A stretch of 64,000 nucleotides of DNA, taken from Butyricimonas paravirosa (GTDB lineage: Bacteria; Bacteroidota; Bacteroidia; Bacteroidales; Marinifilaceae). Where the stretch lies: NCBI RefSeq assembly GCF_032878955.1, contig NZ_CP043839.1, forward strand, positions 1,178,001 to 1,242,000, in the 5' to 3' direction. Positions within the stretch are counted from its first letter, which is position 1. Each line of letters begins with the position of its first letter. Positions 17,161 to 26,467 of the stretch are shown in pieces. The position numbers and the translations under genes were made by a program. The notes below the pieces were generated by a model. That model saw only the letters and a list, made by a program, of their open reading frames with translations, was not told the origin of the DNA and did not search any database.

Positions 17161-18525
17161 TTATTGTTGCTGACCGTTTCCCATATAAGTGGCGGCTAAC
17201 TGTTGTACTTTCAACATATAATCTTCCATACTCACCTGTCCGGCAGCTAGCTGTTGCTGCAACTCCTGCACCTTCTGCACATACTCCATCATTCCACCGC
17301 CCTGTTGCATGGCTTGTGCCGCTTGTTGCATTCCTTGCTGCATCATTTGCTGCATACCCTGCATCATTTGGGACATATCAAATTCACCTTCCTCGTCGTC
17401 GTCATCATCCGGTTCCAACTCTCCCTCCATGATATTATCCATGGCAGCATGTAAGATCGGGGCAGCCTCATCCCAAGGTTTAGCGGAAGCTTTTTCCAAG
17501 GCACGAACCACAACCGCATTCACGTCATCCTGCACGTTATTATAATAGTACATCTCGTAGAACTTGTAAACAATCATCAAACAGCACGTCATGTAATCAC
17601 CCGTTTCAAACGCTTGGGTGGCACGATTGTATGAATTCTCGAAATTCTCCTGAATATTCTTCAAATTAGAACGACGTTTATCCGAAATAAAGGTCTCCAC
17701 GTAGTACAAATCCTCAGCCCATTGCTCTTTTGTCATTCCCTGCAAGCGGGCAATGACAGACTTCCCGTAATTCACCACTTCCGGCAGCGGAATATCTTCC
17801 CGATCCATCTCGGAAACGGCCTTATTCAAGTCGTTCAACAACTGTCCCTGCGGGTGAGCGTAATACAATATCTTCAATATCGTCGTGTCCAGCACGTTCC
17901 ACGCGAACCCGTATTTCCGGTCCGCCTCGAAATCCTTCACGGCATCCATACACTCCTTACAACTCAATTGTACCACCTCGTAAACCGTGTTCAGCGTCTC
18001 ATCATCAAAAGGAGTTACTTTCGGTTCATATATCCGTTGAGCCCCGAACTTGGTCTCGAACTCGTCATCATACTTGTCTCCCGTGTTACAAATCTCCTGA
18101 AGAATATAATAAATCTTGTAAGGATTTGCCAGTGCCAGCGGGCAAGTGTACTCGAATGCCAATCGATCCTTTTTCAACTCAACTTGAGCCAAGTCCATAG
18201 CATTAAAATTCAAGCCTGCAACCTGCCGTAACAAGGGAATACGATTCTTCTCCGGCAAAGAGAGAAACGGTGCGTGAATCAACAACCGATCATCCTCGAT
18301 CTTTATATTCACCACGATCGAACCATGAGGAATATTAAATTCCGTTCCTTGCGCATTCCCGTATTTCTCACGGAATTCGTCGTTCACATAGTCCAATAAA
18401 GCATAGAACGACTGCAAATATTCTCCATTATCGAACGCCTCTACGCTCGTGTCGAAATAATCGACCTTAATTTTACTTTCCGTAGAAGCGATCGTGGAAA
18501 GGTTAAATGTCAATGTTTGTTTCAT
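17161..18525 (-). CDS. Uncharacterized protein with acidic linker and Met/Gln-rich tail
   Basis: The 454-aa protein is not one I can name. The N-terminal region (about 15-140) looks like a YbjN / chaperone-like alpha-beta domain (SIVVNIKIEDDRLLIHAPFL). A helical middle contains QEICNTGDKYDDEF and TGDYMTCCLMIVYKFYEMYYYN. Next is an acidic stretch (EPDDDDDEEGEFD) and a tail of repeated MMQ/MQQ units (MSQMMQGMQQMMQQ...), ending VQQLAATYMGNGQQQ. The tail recalls STI1-like or SRP-M-like methionine-rich binding surfaces. It precedes the protease in the same operon and may be its substrate adaptor or a chaperone; this is inference. Confidence 0.8.
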   Translation of the reverse strand: MKQTLTFNLSTIASTESKIKVDYFDTSVEAFDNGEYLQSFYALLDYVNDEFREKYGNAQGTEFNIPHGSIVVNIKIEDDRLLIHAPFLSLPEKNRIPLLRQVAGLNFNAMDLAQVELKKDRLAFEYTCPLALANPYKIYYILQEICNTGDKYDDEFETKFGAQRIYEPKVTPFDDETLNTVYEVVQLSCKECMDAVKDFEADRKYGFAWNVLDTTILKILYYAHPQGQLLNDLNKAVSEMDREDIPLPEVVNYGKSVIARLQGMTKEQWAEDLYYVETFISDKRRSNLKNIQENFENSYNRATQAFETGDYMTCCLMIVYKFYEMYYYNNVQDDVNAVVVRALEKASAKPWDEAAPILHAAMDNIMEGELEPDDDDDEEGEFDMSQMMQGMQQMMQQGMQQAAQAMQQGGGMMEYVQKVQELQQQLAAGQVSMEDYMLKVQQLAATYMGNGQQQ

Positions 18526-18858
18526 GACTTATAATGTATTAAATAAATAATTATGATTCACGCGCTCACTCGTGCCACATCCACACGGGAGCGCTATAAA
18601 ATTATACAATTATCCGAGAAATCCACTCCTAGGCTTGTAAAAATAGGTTATAAACCAAAAAATAATCATCAAATTTCTCATAATCAACATCTCAAAACAT
18701 ATAATTTATCATAAGCAATCAAGGCCGCACCGCTAGTATACACCATACCCTAACCAACCTCCTTTCCCCAACAAATAATTTTTAATAAAAAGTTTGAAAC
18801 TGCACCTGCTCTTTTATCGTATATACAGGAAATTTATAAACTCAAAAACACTCAAAAC
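18526..18858. other. Intergenic region with hairpin, no gene
   Basis: 333 bp between divergent genes. It contains a two-part hairpin at 18562-18594 (GCGCTC / GAGCGC with inner CGTG / CACG), about 37 nt upstream of the minus-strand start at 18525, and otherwise AT-rich sequence. Probably holds divergent promoters; no clear consensus box was found. Confidence 0.5.
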
Positions 18859-19125
18859 ATGGAAATTACACATGATAAAACCAGACATATGTTCGAATTC
18901 ACCGAAAACGGGAATTCGGCCGTCGTAGAATACAAACCCTTTGACGGGGGAATCAACATCTTACACACATTCGTTCCCAAACCTTTGCAAAATAAAGGCT
19001 ACGGGGCCAAACTTGTGAAAGAAACGTTGGATTATGCACGGGAAAATCACTTGAAGGTTATCATCACCTGTCCTTTTGCCCGCGTATACGTGGCCCGTCA
19101 TAAAGAATACGAAGATCTACTTTAA
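18859..19125 (+). CDS. Small YidJ/CG-type N-acetyltransferase
   Basis: An 88-aa minimal GNAT protein of the Acetyltransf_CG type: beta-strands NSAVVEYKPFDGGINILHTFV, then the acetyl-CoA loop QNKGYGAKLVKETLDYAREN, and TCPFARVYVARHKEY at the end. Such proteins are about 90 aa and bind acetyl-CoA, but their acceptor is unknown. Stand-alone gene. Confidence 0.85.
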   Translation: MEITHDKTRHMFEFTENGNSAVVEYKPFDGGINILHTFVPKPLQNKGYGAKLVKETLDYARENHLKVIITCPFARVYVARHKEYEDLL

Positions 19126-19244
19126 TGCCATCTTCCCTACTGGCAAACACCTACACATCAGAACGAAAAACAAAAATATTGCAAAAAAGGAGTGTTTGCG
19201 ACAGAATAATTTTCCAAAAAATATAGAAATTTATAATTCTATCC

Positions 19245-19275
19245 TTTGGAACATCGGTAAAATTTAACAACTTTG
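19245..19275 (+). promoter_or_regulatory. Candidate promoter of the degenerate sensor kinase
   Basis: TTTG (19245-19248), 19 nt, then CAACTTTG (19268-19275), one mismatch from TAnnTTTG. Spacing is correct, and the ATG at 19301 follows 25 nt later. Confidence 0.4.
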
Positions 19276-19300
19276 TGGTGAATTACAAGAAGTGTGTAGC

Positions 19301-20563
19301 ATGAAATATAACATCATTATCGCGATACTAATATGTGTAATCCTGTTTATTTTATACAAGTATATACAGGCGAAACAAATTATTAGCGACAAAAAAGGAG
19401 AAATCAAAACTTCTGAGGCACTATTCAATTTTATTTTACAACACATAAAGTCCTACATCCTTGTCATTGACAGGAACTTTATCGTGGAGAAAACGAACTA
19501 TTACGCAATTACAGACACCGAGGACTCCGGACAACCTAAAAGAGTCGGGGAACTACTTAATTGTGTCAATTCCCTAAATAAAGGTTGCGGCAATGGAGAA
19601 CTTTGCAAGACTTGTCCCATCAGACAGGCAATAACGGAAGCCTTTAAAACGAAAAAGGACTTTTCTAACTTGGAAACCACTGTAAGCCTGCGTCTATCAG
19701 ACAAGAAAACCTTCAAATGCAATGTTGCCGTTTCCGGTTCATACATGAACATTCACAACCGTCCAGAAATGTTAATTACCATTCATGACATCACGGAACT
19801 CAAACAGGCTCAAATTCGCTTACAAGATGCTTTGGCCAAAACAGAACGGATTGAAAAGTCAAAATTCACGTTTCTCGAAAAACTGAGTAACGAAATTAAC
19901 GACCAGTTAAACTGCATCTTAGGCTGGACCAACCTGGTAAGTACGGATAAAACGCTGACACCTAACCAGCAAAACGAGTACATGAATCTTATATACGAAC
20001 ACTCCGACCAACTCTCGCATCTGGCAAATGACGTGTTGCGGCTGGCCCGGATCGATGCGCACAAGATCGATTTACAGATGGCAACCTTCTGTCTGCACGA
20101 GTTTTGCCAGGATATTATCCTTCTTCGAATGAACAACACCCACCCGAACGTGGAATTGTATTTGGAAGGAGACTCCCCGAATCTCTTGGTGTACACAGAT
20201 CAACAAAAATTATATCAGGTAATTCTCAATCTCCTGTCCAACGCCCAGAAATTCACAAACAAAGGACACATCAAACTCGCTTATTCCGTGGATGAAGAAC
20301 AAAATATGATTAACTTCATCGTGGAAGACACCGGCTTAGGAATGCCGCCCAGAATACACACGTACCTCTTCGAGAGATTCTACAAGGCAAACACCTTTAC
20401 CGACGGCCCTGGACTAGGCCTATCTATTTGTAAGGCATACATTGAGGCGATGGGCGGAACCATTCAATTTACCTCTTCTGAAGGACGTGGAACTCGTTTC
20501 CATTTTTCGATAAGAAAAGAACCGATTCCGGCAGGTGATGTCGCTCTGGATATGCACAAGTAA
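19301..20563 (+). CDS. Membrane PAS sensor kinase lacking the phospho-accepting His
   Basis: One N-terminal membrane helix, then a PAS-like sensor with four clustered cysteines (about residues 90-110, CVNSLNKGCGNGELCKTCP), a HisKA-like helix pair, and a complete HATPase domain (N box QVILNLLSNAQKFT, EDTGLGM, GPGLGLSICKAYIEAMGG). In the HisKA motif the usual SHE reads SNE: codon AAC at 19889-19891 replaces His. The neighbouring IRTPLN reads INDQLN, so the whole site has drifted. Autophosphorylation at the normal site is not possible. The frame opens at a GTG at 19292; the ATG at 19301 is preferred. No partner regulator is adjacent. Confidence 0.88.
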   Translation: MKYNIIIAILICVILFILYKYIQAKQIISDKKGEIKTSEALFNFILQHIKSYILVIDRNFIVEKTNYYAITDTEDSGQPKRVGELLNCVNSLNKGCGNGELCKTCPIRQAITEAFKTKKDFSNLETTVSLRLSDKKTFKCNVAVSGSYMNIHNRPEMLITIHDITELKQAQIRLQDALAKTERIEKSKFTFLEKLSNEINDQLNCILGWTNLVSTDKTLTPNQQNEYMNLIYEHSDQLSHLANDVLRLARIDAHKIDLQMATFCLHEFCQDIILLRMNNTHPNVELYLEGDSPNLLVYTDQQKLYQVILNLLSNAQKFTNKGHIKLAYSVDEEQNMINFIVEDTGLGMPPRIHTYLFERFYKANTFTDGPGLGLSICKAYIEAMGGTIQFTSSEGRGTRFHFSIRKEPIPAGDVALDMHK

Positions 20564-20670
20564 TACATTATCCACCACCACGACCGAGTATTTGAGTTTT
20601 TAATATAATTTACAAGACCGGCTCAAACCTTATCCGGGAAGTTTCCGTTTATCACGAAAAAACGACACGA

Positions 20671-21606
20671 ATGGAAACAACTCAAAAGCCAAAAGAGATC
20701 ATCGGGCATCTCATGGTCTTGTCAACAATTGTCATATATAGCTTTAACACGAATTTCATGAAGATCCTCATGCCGGAATGGATCGGTCCTCATGGCCTCG
20801 TGTTAATTCGTTGCACGGTCATGGCTTTCGGTTTCTGGATCATCTCCCTTTTCATCCCGGCAAATAAACAACAGGCAAAACCCAAAAGAAAAGACATCCT
20901 CATGATGATGCTGGGCGGTCTGCTCGGCATCGGGGGTAACTTACTACTATACATCAACGGCTTGAATATCACGGGTCCCGTGGATGCTTTTGTTATCCGT
21001 ACCGTGCAACCTATTATCGTAATTGCACTCGCCGTACTGATTCTTCACGCAGACTTCAATCGCTACAAAGCCATCGGTATCGTTTTGGGACTCGCGGGAA
21101 CTCTTTACGTTTCAATCACCCCGCACGCCGGAGCTGTGAAAGACTCATTCACAGGAGACGTTCTGATCTTCGTCGCCTCGGTTTTCAATGCGCTCTATCT
21201 CATATTAATCAAACCCTACACCCAGAAATTCAATTCGGTTATCGTGATGCGCTGGATGAGCTTGGCAGCCTTTATCCTCGTACTTCCCTTCGGTTTGCAT
21301 CAAACCCTCGAAGCCCCGCTATTCACGTCAGAGGCTCCCGTACATATCTGGTTGGAACTCGGTTTCGTGCTTATTTTCGCCACGATGATAGCTTACTTCC
21401 TAAACTTGAAAGCCCTGCTATACATTTCGCCCTTCGTGGAAAGCGTGTATATTTACCTCCTCCCCATCACCGGAGCCATCGTGTCAATATCGCTCGGCCT
21501 CCAGAAATTCTCATGGCACGACCCAATCGCCCTCGTATTAATCATTGCAGGATTCGCATTGATAAACAAAAAGAAAAAAGTGAAAGCTGTTATAAACAAA
21601 TCTTGA
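20671..21606 (+). CDS. EamA/DMT-family transporter
   Basis: A 311-aa membrane protein with ten predicted helices in two EamA repeats, for example MVLSTIVIYSFNTNFMKIL, GPHGLVLIRCTVMAFGFWII, GPVDAFVIRTVQPIIVIAL, and the second repeat ATMIAYFLNLKALLYISPFV ... LLPITGAIVSISLG. These are the drug/metabolite exporter hallmarks. The C-terminus is basic (NKKKKVKAVINKS). Substrate unknown. Convergent with the next gene, 7 nt away. Confidence 0.9.
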   Translation: METTQKPKEIIGHLMVLSTIVIYSFNTNFMKILMPEWIGPHGLVLIRCTVMAFGFWIISLFIPANKQQAKPKRKDILMMMLGGLLGIGGNLLLYINGLNITGPVDAFVIRTVQPIIVIALAVLILHADFNRYKAIGIVLGLAGTLYVSITPHAGAVKDSFTGDVLIFVASVFNALYLILIKPYTQKFNSVIVMRWMSLAAFILVLPFGLHQTLEAPLFTSEAPVHIWLELGFVLIFATMIAYFLNLKALLYISPFVESVYIYLLPITGAIVSISLGLQKFSWHDPIALVLIIAGFALINKKKKVKAVINKS

Positions 21607-21613
21607 AATCAAA

Positions 21614-21889
21614 CTATAAAAACACTTTCATACTCTCTGATAAATCGGCAATAATACCCTTGTGTTTCTTCAGAAATTCACATATCTTCATCTTGGACTC
21701 GGGATTCTGTAATATTTCCGGGGATTCCAGCATCAAAGTCACCACATTTAGCAACTCGTTTGTCTCCTTGACACTTGTTGCCAACATCTGCATGAAAAAC
21801 ACTCTTTTCTCCTTATCCTCGAACAAAATTTCGAGCTCTCTCCGTAATTCCTCACCATCAATATTCGCCAATTTAACCTCACTCATCAT
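21614..21889 (-). CDS. Hypothetical 91-aa helical protein
   Basis: A small, Glu/Leu/Lys-rich, probably all-helical protein (ELRRELEILFEDKEKRVFFMQM) with no family I recognise. Its ATG overlaps the stop of the upstream DUF2007 gene by 4 nt, so the two genes are translationally coupled and likely act together. No signal peptide or membrane helix. Confidence 0.7.
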   Translation of the reverse strand: MMSEVKLANIDGEELRRELEILFEDKEKRVFFMQMLATSVKETNELLNVVTLMLESPEILQNPESKMKICEFLKKHKGIIADLSESMKVFL

Positions 21890-22338
21890 TGTCTTATCTT
21901 TTTAAATTTCCAGATCTTACCACAATCAAAACACTTGTTTGCCGACCGGAATATCGGAAATAACGCCGACAACAAGAAATAAAGAATTACCATCGCCATT
22001 CCCGGCGTGTTTCTTTTACCGATATTCTCGGAACCACAGAACGGACAACAAGTCATATCCGTGGAATTATCTGCTCCCACGATCAAAATCTCCTCATCCG
22101 TTACCGAATTTTCGGGATTAATGTACCCGCCCTCTTTTAACAAAGCCACCCCCGATTCCAAATCCTCCGTGCGTACCATCAGTCTCACACCACCAATCGC
22201 CGTGGTATAGAAATTATTCACCTGTGCGGTAAACTCATCCGGTATCAAAGTCTCGATTCCAGCCGATTCCAAGTAAGACTTGATCATGTAAGCATCCTGC
22301 AAAAACGTAACTGTATGCACTACACTCCATTTACTCAT
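21886..22338 (-). CDS. DUF2007-type protein with zinc ribbon and membrane segment
   Basis: The 150-aa protein starts with a DUF2007 domain (about 1-75; TVTFLQDAYMIKSYLESAGIE and GGVRLMVRTEDLESGVALL), a small fold predicted to be a signalling or PII-like module. A zinc ribbon CPFCGSEN...CFDCGKIW brackets one hydrophobic helix (GMAMVILYFLLSALFPIF). This split ribbon around a membrane helix is characteristic of some DUF2007 proteins. Coupled to the 91-aa gene downstream. Confidence 0.82.
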   Translation of the reverse strand: MSKWSVVHTVTFLQDAYMIKSYLESAGIETLIPDEFTAQVNNFYTTAIGGVRLMVRTEDLESGVALLKEGGYINPENSVTDEEILIVGADNSTDMTCCPFCGSENIGKRNTPGMAMVILYFLLSALFPIFRSANKCFDCGKIWKFKKIRQ

Positions 22339-22479
22339 ACTCCATTCTCATTATATTTTGTATTCTCACTTTCCCCACAAATACCCGGACACAAGTTAGC
22401 ATATTTTCGCTATATTTCCAAATATGCTGCAATAACATTCCATTTTATTCCAATAACAAGACCAATCAATGCAATATTG

Positions 22480-23379
22480 TCACACTTTTCCCTCCCTCTT
22501 TCTCTTCTTCCACAACTGCCAACTATTGATACTATTCTGCCACAAGACATAAGCGGCAGGTCCTATTGAAGAAAGAGGCGAAAGATACACTTGCGCCATC
22601 CATATAGCTAGAATCGTGTTTTTCTGTCCCAATCCTTGCCCCCCTGCAATGGTCTCACCATGTCGGCGACCGATCCAACGCCCGATCGCAAATTGTCCGA
22701 TACACAATAACAACGCGGCAAAAGCGATTAAAAACTCTTCCCCGTAGTTTTTACTATCCTGCTGCATGATGAAAGACACCGTTTTCCCGACCACGATTGT
22801 CAGGCTGAACGACCACAAATAGAAAGAAATACTTTGATGACTTTTCAACACCTTATGCGCTGAAGGAATAAAATATTCCAAGATCCATGCCCCAGCCAAA
22901 GGCAAAAGTAACAACGGCCCAACCTGCCGGCAAACGTACCATAAAGACGCACCGAAAGACATTTCCCCTTGGGTCCCCACGAGGGAGAAAATCACGGGTG
23001 ACACGATTGCCACGCACAAATTACTCGCTAACGTGTAAGCGGCCAAACATGACACACTCCCGCCCAGCATCCCCGTGACAACCGTCGCGGCCACGGCCGT
23101 CGGGGCCAGCACACAAATCATCATAGCCTCTCCCAACAAGGCATCAAAAGGGCATAACACGGCGTACACGCACACGCTACCCACGACCTGAACCACAAGC
23201 ATCCACGCGTGTAACCGGGTAAAACGCATTTCCTTGATCGACAAACGACAACACGTGATTAATAGCATCACAGAAATCAAGTAAGGAGTCAAGAAAGAAA
23301 ACAAGCTGAAAAAAGAGTAAAATATACCCCCGCTTAACATCGCCAAAGGCAACATCCATGTTTTTAATCGCTCTAACAC
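22480..23379 (-). CDS. Bile acid:sodium symporter-like (BASS) transporter
   Basis: An integral membrane protein with about nine or ten helices. It resembles the SBF/BASS fold: ERLKTWMLPLAMLSGG at the start, CVLAPTAVAATVVTGMLGG (crossover region with APTA), and LGQKNTILAIWMAQVYLSP near the C-terminus. The frame opens at 23562, but the first ~60 residues do not look like coding sequence. A GTG at 23379 (before LERLKTWM) or the ATG at 23355 is the probable start. Substrate unknown; organic anion uptake is typical. Confidence 0.78.
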   Translation of the reverse strand: MLERLKTWMLPLAMLSGGIFYSFFSLFSFLTPYLISVMLLITCCRLSIKEMRFTRLHAWMLVVQVVGSVCVYAVLCPFDALLGEAMMICVLAPTAVAATVVTGMLGGSVSCLAAYTLASNLCVAIVSPVIFSLVGTQGEMSFGASLWYVCRQVGPLLLLPLAGAWILEYFIPSAHKVLKSHQSISFYLWSFSLTIVVGKTVSFIMQQDSKNYGEEFLIAFAALLLCIGQFAIGRWIGRRHGETIAGGQGLGQKNTILAIWMAQVYLSPLSSIGPAAYVLWQNSINSWQLWKKRKREGKV

Positions 23380-23531
23380 ATCTTCATTATTTTTCCATCG
23401 CAAAGGAACATTGAATTCGCTAATAATCCAAATAAAAAAACAGAAGATCCCCCTTTTGTCAAAACTTGTAAAATACCAGTTATAATCTTTCGTTTTTATC
23501 TCTAAATCATGGCTATTATGCAAAATTTGCC

Positions 23532-23539
23532 TACTTTTG
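23532..23539 (+). promoter_or_regulatory. Candidate -7 box of the multi-PAS kinase gene
   Basis: TACTTTTG matches TAnnTTTG and lies 58 nt before the ATG at 23598. No TTTG is found at the proper -33 spacing. Confidence 0.35.
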
Positions 23540-23597
23540 CCCGTGGAACAGGAAAACGTCACAAAAGCGTAACTATCACTACTAAATAGATTCGATC

Positions 23598-26444
23598 ATG
23601 TCGGAAAACAAGAATACCGCAATTCCGGTAAATGAATTAGAAGATTTACAAGAGAAAGAGTTTATACTCCACGAGCTACAAAAATCAGCAAAAATCGGCT
23701 GGTGGAAGGTAAACTTCAACACTCACGAAATCATTTGTTCAGACTACATCATGGATATACTCGATCTATCTAAAAACACCATGACCGTGGAAGAGTTCCT
23801 AAACATCATCAACGTGGAACACAGGCAACGTATCTCCTCCTCGTTCATCCACATCCGAACACAGAATTTCTACGACGAAATATTCCCGATACAAACAAAG
23901 TATGGAGAATTATGGATTCATTCCAAGCTGGGCAACAAAATCGTGCGGGAAGACAACACGGTTATCGCCATCGGATTTTCCCAGATACTTGATGAAGAAA
24001 CGAATACATCCCTTTATAAAGACAAGGAAGACTCCCGTTTAAAGGAATTACTGGTCCGGCAATTCGCCCTGTCTCAATCCCTATCAAACTTTTTGAAAAG
24101 CGCAGACACCCAAAAAGTCATCACGGACACGCTGAAAGATTTATTACAGCAATTTAACGGGGACCGCACCTACATATTCCAATACGACAAGACCAAAGGT
24201 ACACAAAGTTGTATCTACGAAGCTACCCGGGAAGAAGTTTCCCCGGAGATCGACACTTTGCAGGATATGGACATTAACTATAACCAGTGGTGGAGTAAAC
24301 AAATGTTCAACAACGTGCCTATCATCATCAACAACCTCGATGAGATGCCACCGGAAGCCGTAAACGACAAGCAAACTTTGGCCCGTCAGAATATTGCCTC
24401 CCTCATGGTATTCCCACTTCTATCCGCACAAGGTATTTGGGGGTATATGGGGATAGACATTGTAAACACCCCCCGCCTTTGGAGTATGATCGACAAGGAA
24501 TGGTTTTCAGCCATCTCCAACATCATCAACATCTGTATCGAATTACGAGCATCCGAGAAAAAAGCCCAACAGGAAAGAGAGTATTTCAAGAGCCTTTACG
24601 ACCATATGCCGATCGGTTACCTACGGATGCAAATCTTATATAATAATTCCGGCAAAGTAACTGATTACAAATACTTGGATGCGAATCCCGCCTTTTACAA
24701 TATAACAGCATCGCCAATCGGTTCGTATATCGGTCATACCGCTAAAGACTTCAACGCGAACAAACCCGAAGAACTGGAAGTGTTGCAGCAAGTCGTTTCA
24801 AGCGGCAAAGTCCTTGAAACCAATCGACTAATAGCAAATACAGGACGCCAGTATCATATCTTGATCTACTTACAAGGTCAACAAGAAGTCGTCGCTTTGT
24901 TCACGGACATCTCGGAACGGATGAAAACGATCGAGGCCCTTCGCCGTAGCGAAGAAACCCTACACAACATATACAAAAACATACCCGTTGGTATTGAAAT
25001 CTATGATAAAGACGGAGCCTTGATTGCCCTAAATGATGTTGAAAGCGAAATCTTCGGATTCGAACACAAAGAAGACGTACTGGGAGTTAATCTATTTAAA
25101 AACCCGAACCTTCCCCAGCAACACCTCGAAATGTTACGGCAGGGCAAGGAAATCATATTCCCGCTGACATACAAATTCACGAACGTGAATAAAACTTACT
25201 ACAACACGAAATACGAGGGAACGAGAAACTTGACGGTAAAAGGAAATTGTCTCTATGATTCCGACAATAACATAGAAAACTACCTGCTCATCGTCATCGA
25301 CAACACGGAAGCCATCAAGGCTTACCGCAAAATTGAAGACTTTGAAACCCTGTTCAATGACATCGCAGAATTCTCCAAGGTAGGTATTTGCCGCTGGAAT
25401 CCGCTAAGTAACAACTTTCTGGGTTCGGACGTTTGGTTTCATAATCTCAACCAGACACCCCGCCCAATCAACAATATCGTGGAAGCCTACGAGTATGCTC
25501 ACCCCGATGATCTCCAATGTCTCTCCACGTTTTTCCAAAACGTCATGGACGGGGAAGAACAGTCATTCTCCGGGCAAGTACGTATCCAATTCGAGGATAG
25601 CTGGCGCTGGATGCGCGTACGTTTCAAAGTGAAAGAATACAATCCGCAGAAAGGCATTATTGAACTCATCGGGCTAAATCTTGACATCACGGAACTAAAA
25701 GAAACAGAAAGTAAACTCATTGCCGCCAAGCTGAAAGCCGAAGAGGCTGATCGCTTGAAATCGGCCTTCTTGGCTAACATGAGCCATGAAATCCGTACCC
25801 CTCTCAACGCGATAGTAGGTTTCTCCAACTTGTTGGCTGACACGAGCGACATCGAGGAAAGGGAACAATACATCTCCGTGATACAGAAAAACAACGAACT
25901 TTTATTGCAACTCATCTCTGATATTCTTGACCTCTCCAAAATCGAGGCGGGAACCTACGAGGTCACGTTTGCCGAAGTGGACGTGAATGACCTATGCGAA
26001 GAAATCATCTGTTCTCATGCCATGAAAGTCCCTCAGGGCGTGACGTTATCATTCGAGGAACACGAGCCTCATTGTTTCATTTGCAGTGACAGAAACCGCA
26101 TCACGCAGATTCTTTCAAACTTCATCAACAACGCGATTAAATTCACGGAATCCGGTTACATTCACGTGGGTTATACTCTCTCGGAAAAGTACATCCGATT
26201 CCACGTGCAAGACTCGGGTATCGGGATCTCGACAAAGAATCAAGAACAAATCTTCGATCGTTTTATAAAATTAAATACCTTCGCGAGAGGTACAGGCTTG
26301 GGTTTGTCCATCTGCAAGAGTATCGTTGAAAAACTGGGCGGGGAAATCGGGGTTAAATCCACACTGGGATGCGGCTCCACGTTCTGGTTCTCGCTCCCCT
26401 ATGATCCCTTGTATAAAGCAAAGTCAGGCACTACCGGCCATTGA
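23598..26444 (+). CDS. Multi-PAS/GAF soluble sensor histidine kinase
   Basis: A 948-aa cytoplasmic kinase with no membrane helix. Domains in order: PAS (about 25-125), GAF (about 150-315; NGDRTYIFQYDKTKGTQSCIYE), PAS (about 330-435), PAS (about 445-570), PAS (about 580-700), HisKA with NMSHEIRTPLN (H730) and HATPase (ILSNFINNAIKFTESGY, DSGIGIS, GTGLGLSICKSIVEKLGG). It has no receiver domain, so an unlinked regulator must receive the phosphate. All catalytic motifs are intact, in contrast to the kinase at 19301. Confidence 0.95.
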   Translation: MSENKNTAIPVNELEDLQEKEFILHELQKSAKIGWWKVNFNTHEIICSDYIMDILDLSKNTMTVEEFLNIINVEHRQRISSSFIHIRTQNFYDEIFPIQTKYGELWIHSKLGNKIVREDNTVIAIGFSQILDEETNTSLYKDKEDSRLKELLVRQFALSQSLSNFLKSADTQKVITDTLKDLLQQFNGDRTYIFQYDKTKGTQSCIYEATREEVSPEIDTLQDMDINYNQWWSKQMFNNVPIIINNLDEMPPEAVNDKQTLARQNIASLMVFPLLSAQGIWGYMGIDIVNTPRLWSMIDKEWFSAISNIINICIELRASEKKAQQEREYFKSLYDHMPIGYLRMQILYNNSGKVTDYKYLDANPAFYNITASPIGSYIGHTAKDFNANKPEELEVLQQVVSSGKVLETNRLIANTGRQYHILIYLQGQQEVVALFTDISERMKTIEALRRSEETLHNIYKNIPVGIEIYDKDGALIALNDVESEIFGFEHKEDVLGVNLFKNPNLPQQHLEMLRQGKEIIFPLTYKFTNVNKTYYNTKYEGTRNLTVKGNCLYDSDNNIENYLLIVIDNTEAIKAYRKIEDFETLFNDIAEFSKVGICRWNPLSNNFLGSDVWFHNLNQTPRPINNIVEAYEYAHPDDLQCLSTFFQNVMDGEEQSFSGQVRIQFEDSWRWMRVRFKVKEYNPQKGIIELIGLNLDITELKETESKLIAAKLKAEEADRLKSAFLANMSHEIRTPLNAIVGFSNLLADTSDIEEREQYISVIQKNNELLLQLISDILDLSKIEAGTYEVTFAEVDVNDLCEEIICSHAMKVPQGVTLSFEEHEPHCFICSDRNRITQILSNFINNAIKFTESGYIHVGYTLSEKYIRFHVQDSGIGISTKNQEQIFDRFIKLNTFARGTGLGLSICKSIVEKLGGEIGVKSTLGCGSTFWFSLPYDPLYKAKSGTTGH

Positions 26445-26467
26445 TAATTTGCTTAACACGATCGAAC

